In this document: piece by piece, positions 52,401 through 60,500 of the stretch | Numbering within the stretch: position 1 is the stretch's first letter | How the letters are laid out: each line of letters starts with the position of its first letter | NCBI GenBank assembly: GCA_030522415.1 | Contig: CM060112.1 | Span: 130,001 to 194,000, forward strand | Length of the DNA stretch: 64,000 bases | DNA from: Channallabes apus | Taxonomy: Eukaryota; Chordata; Actinopteri; Siluriformes; Clariidae | Direction: 5' to 3' | Notes under the pieces: generated by a model | What the model was told of the DNA's origin: nothing | The model's input: only the letters and a program-made list of their open reading frames with translations | The model's database searches: none | Position numbers and translations under genes: made by a program

Positions 52401-54475
52401 CCAGGTAGGAGATCGGGTTTGGCTCTCGACAAAGGATCTCTCTCTCAACCTCCCATGTCGCAAGCTTTCCCCCCGGTTTATCGGTCCCTTTCCCATCATT
52501 ACCCAAATCAACCCCGTCTCCTTCAAACTGAAATTACCCCCACACATGCGTATTAACCCAGTGTTTCATGTTTCTCTTCTCAGGCCAGTGATGCGGGGAC
52601 CGTTGGACGGAGGTGTCATAGACCCTTCGCTCCCCGGGGCTGTGGAGATCGAGGGCGCTCCAGCGTTCAGAGTCCAACAGTTATTGGACTCCCGAAGGCG
52701 GGGGGGCTCCCTTCAATATCTTGTGGACTGGGAGGGGTACGGGCCGGAGGAACGCAGCTGGGTGCCAGCTAAGGACATCCTGAGCTCGGAACTCATTGCT
52801 GAGTTTCACCGGGTTCGGCCGGATCGCCCCGCACCCCGCCCTCCGGGTCGACCCGCCCGCCGGCAATCCCATCAGGCCGGTGGGTCTCTCCCCCCTTTGG
52901 TAACACGAGGGAAGCGCCCACCTCCCCTTCAGGTAGCCGGTCCTGGGGGGGGGGGGTGGTGTCATGCCCGAGCCTCCTCAGTCCCGGAGAGAAAGATCCG
53001 GCTCACCGGATTACTGAGCCGTGGCTTTGTCTCCCCCTAGTGTGTCCACGTATGTCATTACTCACCACAATTAATTAACACAGATCACCTGTGCACACCT
53101 CACCTGCCTCCCTACTTAAACCCAGCCGAACCCATAGCACACTGTCTGGTCACCGTTGTATCACCCATTGCTAACATGTGTATGTCTTTCTGCTCTCCCC
53201 AGGTTTGAAGCGGTATCTGCAGGCGCAGTTAGGCGAAGCGGGACAGCTTCGCCAGCCACGTAATATCCTCTGAAGGCACAGAGAGGTTTTGTTTTTGTGT
53301 TTATGTTTATTTCTGAAAGAAGGACATTTTCTGTTTAGAGTGGTGTCTAGTTTAAAGCCGCCTGCAGACCGCGCCTGGTTAACGGCGTAGTGAACGCCTG
53401 GTTCCTAAATAATTACTGTGACGAGTCTTTGAGAAGTTTTCTTTGAAGGCAAAGCACTCAAATAAAGACTGTATTTTCCTGCACTTGCGTTTCCGTGTGT
53501 GTATGCTTCATACAGAAGGAGAGAAACATGACAAAAAGGCTAATTCTCTTAGAGGCTAATCCTGCTAGGAGACACAAAGACAAGGACATCTTAATATAAA
53601 CAAACTTAAAGAGCTCCAGAAACCAAAAGGCCAACTATAATCAAACAAAAACCAGAAGAAAACAAAAACCCACATAACAGAACAGAAATTAATGCTCGAC
53701 CCAGTTTCCCAGAACATACAGCTATTTATCATATATGTATAATGAGCTTCCTCAGTTCAGGTGAGCATCTGCGTCACCTGACTGAGGTGCCTTCTGGGAA
53801 ACTGAGTCTACAAACAAAAACTACAGAACACAAACACTGCCCTCTAGTGGGCAACCCTCACAGTATAGCGCTTTTAACAATTGACACTGTCTGAAAACAG
53901 CTTTACACAATCAAAAGAGTTATTTAAGTTTGTATGGAATGTGAATGTGTATGAATCAAAATGGTCAGATAGTCCCTGGTGAGCAAGCCGAGGGCGACAG
54001 TGGCAAAGAAAAACTCCCTGAGATGGTAATAGGAAGAAACCTTGAGAGGAACCAGACTCAACAGGGAACCCATCCTCATCTGGGTGAAACAGATAGCAGG
54101 AAATGATCTGCATTTATACAGTGTGTTAGGTGGCAGGCAGTTCAGCTATAATAGTTGATGTTAATTGATGTTAAAATGGAGTCCAGGTAGTTATTGGAGA
54201 CTCAGATAGACTTGTAGAAAGTTCCAGTCCTGAACTATCGAATTGTCAAGTCCTCAGAGCAACAGCTGCTAACACAAGTCGAGGCCAGAACCGCCTTCTA
54301 AGTAGAGTGAATCATCCCCAGACACCAGACGCATCCCAAAGAGACGCACGGGGCATCCATGCGACGAGACCTCCAACCAGAAACGGGGCACCAGGATGGG
54401 TCAGACAGGTCCGGAGGGCAGAGGGAGTCTGGATCACTGGCATGACAGGCATGACAGGGATGACATGTGTAGCTT

Positions 54476-54518
<43 letters not shown>

Positions 54519-57500
54519 AGGGGGAGAGAGGGAAGAGAAAGAGGGGGAGAAAGAGAAGAAGTGGAGAGATGGCAGTTAGGAATGGTCACAGTCACATAAT
54601 GTATAATGTGAATGTATATTTACTGTAGAGTGCAAGCAGGGACTCCAGCAGGACTAACTATGACAGCACAACTATAAGGGAGAACCAGAAGGAAACACAA
54701 ACATGAGGGGGAACTGAGATGTAAAGCAAACAATCACCTCACCGTCAACAAACCTGAGTGATCAAATGAGACTGAGGAAGACAGCATCTAAACATACCAG
54801 TTCACCATAATACTCTACGTCCATGAGTCCCCCAGATCTGCTCCTTTACCTTATGGCAAATCTATTTATAAAAATGCTTGGCTGAATAAATAGGGTTTGA
54901 GCCTAGACTTAAACACTGAGACTGTGTCTGAGTCCCGAACACTATTTGGAAGACTATTCCATAATTCTGGGGCTTTGTAAGAAAAAGCTCTGCCCCCAGC
55001 TGTAGTTTTCATAATACGCGGTACTGACAAGCAGCCTGCATCCTTTGATCGAAGTAGGCGTGGCGGATCGTAAGACACTAGCAGTTCGCTCAGATACTGC
55101 GGGGCGAGACCATTTAATGCTTTATATATCAAGAGTAGTATTTTAAGATCAATGCGAAATTTCACAGGGAGCCAATGCAGTGAAGATAGGATAGGGGTGA
55201 TGTGCTCATATCTTCTGGTTCTAGTGAGGACTCTCGCTGCTGCATTCTGGACTAGCTGAAGCTTGTTTATGCACCTAACTGAACAACCAGACAGTAAGGC
55301 ATTACAATAGTCCAACCTAGAGGTGATAAAAGCATGAAATAGTTTTTCTGCATCATTTAGCGACAATATATTTCTTATCTTAGCAATATTTCTGAGGTGA
55401 AAGAATGCTATCCTGGTATGCTATCCTGTCATCCTCCATATTATCTACATGAGCTTCAAATGAAAGGCTGGAATCTATAATCACGCCGAGGTCTTTTACT
55501 GTTACACTTGATGGAACAGAAAGGCCATCTAAAGTTACGGTGTGATCTAAGATTTTACTTCTAGCTGTATGTGGTCCTATGACTAGAACTTCTGTCTTAT
55601 CCGGATTAAGCAGAAGGAAGTTAATTAGCATCCAATTTCTTATGTCCTGCACACATTGCTCAACTTTAGTAAGATGGTCTTTCTCATCAGATTTTGTTGA
55701 GACGTATAGCTGTGTGTCGTCAGCATAATAATGAAAACTAATACCATGCTTATGGATTATGTTGCCCAGAGGAAGCATGTAAAGGGAAAAAAGTAGTGGG
55801 TCTGAAACTGAACCCTGCGGAACGCCAAACTCCACTAGAGAACATGCAGAATAATCACCATTTAAGCCTACATACTGATAACGATCGGTCAAATAGGATC
55901 TGAGCCAGGAGAGGGCTGTACCCTTAATTCCTACTACATTTTCTAAGTGTCAAAAGCTGCACTGAGGTCGAGTAATACAAGCATAGTTACACAACCCTGA
56001 TCAGAGGCCAATAGGAGGTCATTTACTACTTTAACGAGTGCTGTTTCCGTGCTGTGATGAGGCCTAAATCCTGACTGATACAGTTCATGTATGCCATTTC
56101 TATGTAGATATGAGCATAGCTGCTCCGCTACTATTTTTTTCCAGAATCTTAGCGATAAAGGGGAGGTTCGATATTGGCATGTAATTGGACAGCTGACAGG
56201 GGTCGAGGTCAGGTTTCTTAATTATTGGTTTGATAACTGCTAATTTAAAAGATTTTGGAACATAACCAATGCTGAGTGAGGAATTAATTATTCTCAACAG
56301 CGGTTCTGTTATTACTGGTACTATCTGTTTAAGAAAATGTGTCGGTATAGGATCTAATATACAGGTTGATGAATTTGCAGAAGAGATGAGTGAAATTAGT
56401 TCATTCTCTTCAAGAGGAGTAAAGTATTCTAGGTTTGAATCTGACATGGCTAGGTTAACATCTGTATCAATTACATTGTTCGGTTTCAAAGCCTGAATTT
56501 TATGCCTGATATTTACAATTTCATTATTAAAAAAGTTGATGCCATTTACGCTCTAATTTCCGAGCAGTCTGTTTTAAAGTGCGTGTGTGATCGTCATACC
56601 AGGGAGCGAGTTTCTTATCTCTAATAATTTTTCTTTTAGCTGGAGCTACATTATCTAAGGTACAACGAAATGTCGACTCTAAATATTCAGTCGCCTGATC
56701 AAGTTCTGTGGGGTCAGACGGTGACCTAATCGAAGTTGGTAACTCTGGGAGATTACTGATAAAACTCTGTGTGGTAGTTGATGTGAATGTACGTTTAATA
56801 CGGTAGTGCGGTGCTGTGCATACATGATCACTGTGACACACTTGAATGGAGACAAGATAGTGATCTGAGATAATTTCAGACAGTGGAATTGTGAATACAT
56901 TTCTTATACGTAATCCGAAAAATATTACTAAATCTAAAGTGTGACCTGCTTTATGAGTGGGTCCTACTACACACTGATTTACGCCTACGGAGTCCAGTAT
57001 GGATATAAATGCTGTTCTCAGAGGGTCTTCTGGATTCTCAAAATGAATGTTAAAATCTCCGGCAATTAACGCTTTGTCTACAGAAACGACCAGGTCTGAG
57101 ATGAAATCTGCAAATTCACTAAGAAATTCAGAATACGGCCCTGGAGGTCTGTAAATTATAATTAGTGGAATCGACTGAGCTGAATTAATATACTGAAATA
57201 GACTTATGTTACTATAAAGAATTTCAAATGAGTTAAATTTGTGTTTTTGTACGATAGACAGATTATCATTATGAATAACTGCGACGCCTCCTCCTCTACC
57301 AGTTAACCGAGGCTGGTGTATGTAGCTGTACCCTGGAGGACTAGCTTCATTTAGAGCTACATACTCGTCCTGTTTAACCCATGTTTATGTTAAACAGAGT
57401 ATATCAAACGCCTGATCTCTGATAATTTCATTAACAATAAGCGCTTTTGATGCGAGAGATCTAATATTTAACAGTCCTAGCTTCAGATCAGAGGTGCCGG

Positions 57501-60500
57501 CTGCGCATTCAGTGTGATCGGAGTTTGTGGTCTTTATGTTAATTAAATTATTAAAACAGACTTTCTGAGTTTTTCTACATTTTTGCTTAGCTCGGGGAAC
57601 AGACACAGTCTCAATATGGTGAACCCTGAGTGACGACTCTATGCAGCTAGCAGACGGTTGGTTTAGCCTGTCTGTCTGCTCCCTGGCCTGGGCTCTGGAT
57701 TGTCACCGATTAACTAGACCTCTACTGAGACTATGAGCTATACTATAGGAAATGAGAGCAGCACCTTCCCGAGTGGGATGGACACCGTCCCGCCCTAACA
57801 GGCCAGCTTTGCCCTCAAAGGTCTTCCAATTGTCTATGTAGCCCACATTATTTTCGGAGCACCACCTGGACATCCAGCGGTTCAGCGACCATAACCTGCT
57901 GTAAGCTATGTCGCCACGTCTCATTGGGATGGGACCAGAGCATATTACTTCATCGGACATCGCCTTCGCTAATTTAAACAGCTCTGTAAAGTTACCCTTA
58001 CTAACCTCTGACTGACGAAGGCGTATATCGTTAGCTCCAGCATGTACCACTATGTTGATAAGCTCCCACTCAGGAAGGGAGGAACAACCTATGAACCACC
58101 AAGGCACAGGTCTGTCAAGAACTGGAAGCTGCTCGTACACCAGTGTCTCTGTCTATAATTAAGCCAGTTTTATCACCATGGACTGAAAATATAATTGGGC
58201 ATAATTGAGTGTTCCAACAGGACAATGTCCCCAAACTCACATGGATAGAGCTTTCTTCTTACAAAGCTCCAAAATTATAGTGTAGCATTTCAATTAATGT
58301 TCTGTCACGATACGCCAGGTCACGCCCCCGCCTCAAGCCAAGCCATGATTATGTCACCGCATGGACAGGACGCGGGACTCGGGGAAGTCAAGGGGAGGCG
58401 GCGTGTGCTTAATGGTGAACAACAGCTGGTGCAACAGCGCGAGCGTTGTTCCTCTTACACGCTCCTGCACACCAAACCTGGAACTACTGTCCATCATGTG
58501 TCGTCCATTTTATCTTCCACGGGAGTTCACATCGGTCATAATCAGCGCCGTTTACATACCTCCACAAGCGGACACTGAAACTGCCTTATGCGAGCTGCAT
58601 GAGGCGCTCACACAGCACCAGACACAACACCGGGACGCTGCGCTCATTGTGGCGGGGGATTTTAATAGTGCCAACCTCAAACGCGCAGCGCCGAACTTTT
58701 ATCAGCACATCACCTGCCCCACCAGGGGCGAAAGGACACTGGACCATTGTTATACCACGGTCAAAGACGGTTACAAGGCACAATCTCGTCCAGCGTTTGG
58801 TAAATCCGACCACGCCGCCATTTTCCTCATGCCAAAATATAAACAAAGGCTGAAACAGGAAGTTCCGGTCCTGAGGGAGGTCGCGCGCTGGACGGACCAA
58901 TCGGTGGCCGCGTTACAGGACGCACTCGATGACGCAGACTGGGACATGTTTAGAAACAGCTCCGATGATGACGTCAGCGTGTTTACGGAAGCGGTTGTGG
59001 GATTTATTGAAAAGCTGGCAGACGATACGGTAGAGAAAAAGACTATCAGAACGTTTCCCAACCAGAAGCCGTGGGTGGATAAAACCATCCGCGACGCTCT
59101 GAGATCTCGCAGAGCTGCCTACAACACGGGACTTGCATCGGGGGACATGGAACCATACAAGGCTGCGTCATATAACGTCCGGAAGGCGGTGAAAGAGGCG
59201 AAGCAGCGCTACGGGAGAAAACTAGAGTCACAGCTTCAACAGAGTGACTCTAGGAGCCTGTGGCAGGGACTGAGAACAATAACGGACTACAAAGCACCAA
59301 CATCCGGTATGACGAACGCGGACGCGACTCTGGCAGACGAGCTGAACACATTTTACGCTCGCTTCGAGGCTGCAGCTAAAGACGCTAGCAATGCTAATGC
59401 TAACGGCGCTAATGCTAGCGGCGCTAACGGCTGCAGACAGGAAGACACTGCCAGCACCGGGAACGCGCTCATCATCTCCGAGCACGACGTGAGGAGAGCC
59501 TTCAAGAGAGTGAACACCAGGAAAGCAGCAGGACCAGACGGCATCTCAGGTCGTATTCTCAGAGCCTGCGCAGACCAGCTAGCACCTGTGTTCACTGAGA
59601 TATTCAACATCTCTTTATCTCAGTCGGTGATCCCCACATGCTTCAAAGAGTCCATTATTGTTCCTGTTCCAAAGAAACCACATCCTGCTTCTCTCAATGA
59701 CTATCGCCCTGTAGCTCTCACCTCAGTAGTGATGAAGTGCTTTGAACGCCTTATCAGAGACTTCATCATTTCTTCACTACCCGACACACTGGACCCACTA
59801 CAGTTTGCATACCGTCAGAACCGCTCCACAGACGATGCAATCTCTCATCTCCTCCACACATCACTCACTCACCTGGACACTAGGAAAGGGAATTATGTTA
59901 AAATGCTCTTCATCGACTACAGCTCTGCTTTTAACACAATAATTCCTTCCACACTCACCACCAAGCTGGAGCACCTGGGACTGAGCTCATCTATATGTCA
60001 GTGGATCTCCAATTTTCTGACTGGCAGACCACAGGCAGTAAGGATGGGCGGACATGTCTCAGCTACACTCACTCTCAGCACTGGAGCCCCCCAGGGTTGT
60101 GTTCTGAGCCCCCTGCTGTACTCTTTGTACACCCACGACTGCGTGGCCACTACCAACTCCACCTCCATCATCAAGTTTGCTGACGACACCGTCGTGGTCG
60201 GACTGATCACCAACAATGATGAGTCGGACTACCTAGAGGAGATTGGAAATCTGGAGAACTGGTGCCAGAGGAACAATCTCCTCCTGAACGTCAGTAAGAC
60301 AAAGGAGCTGATAGTGGACTTTAGTACAAAGCAGGAGAGGAACTACCAGACCCCCGTCATCAACAGGAGCCCAGTGGAGAGAGTGGACAGCTTCAGATAC
60401 CTCGGTGTTCACATCACGCAGGACCTATCATGGTCCTGTCACATCAACACCGTGGTGAAAAAAGCCCGGCAGCGTCTCTACCACCTCAGACGCTTGAGAG

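Larger units (their letters stand above)
48036..53533 (+). mobile_element. Gypsy element 3, intact chromodomain (sushi/Tf1-type) retrotransposon
   Basis: This is a full-length 5,498-bp element with two 574-bp LTRs that read identical by eye, a 5-bp target duplication AAAAG (48031-48035, 53534-53538) and one uninterrupted gag-pol frame. Order: gag, zinc knuckle, protease, RT, RNase H, integrase, chromodomain. It lies antisense in the itpr1 intron between E2 and E3, nested in a solo LTR nested in an L2. Identical LTRs and the open frame indicate a very recent insertion; it may be polymorphic. Confidence 0.96.
47393..53862 (-). mobile_element. Solo LTR split by Gypsy 3 (parts 47393-48035 and 53539-53862)
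   Basis: Plus-strand ends are TGTCACGTTCTG and CAACCCTCACA. GTATA flanks both ends (47388-47392 and 53863-53867), a 5-bp duplication within L2 copy 6. Read on the minus strand, it has TGTGAGGGTTGCCCACTAGA at its start and an AATAAAAGACTTC signal near its end, as expected for an LTR of about 970 bp. No internal region of its own is present. The family is not identified. Confidence 0.78.
47373..58052 (-). mobile_element. L2-B LINE copy 6, split by nested LTR elements (47393-53862)
   Basis: The tail TATTCAATTTTATTTGTATA at 47373-47392 continues after the insertions at 53863 (TATAGCGCTTTTAACAATTG). Then come the 3' UTR to 54865, RT 54866-56489, endonuclease 56527-57606 and ORF1 esterase 57703-58052. 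It is on the itpr1 strand and breaks off at 58053 inside the HAGAND block of ORF1. RT frames are interrupted by short indels. Confidence 0.93.

Noticed and set aside
48571..53040. Long ORF as a possible novel host gene
   Set aside because: Complete gag-pol domain order, flanking LTRs and target duplication make it a Gypsy retrotransposon; no sign of domestication.
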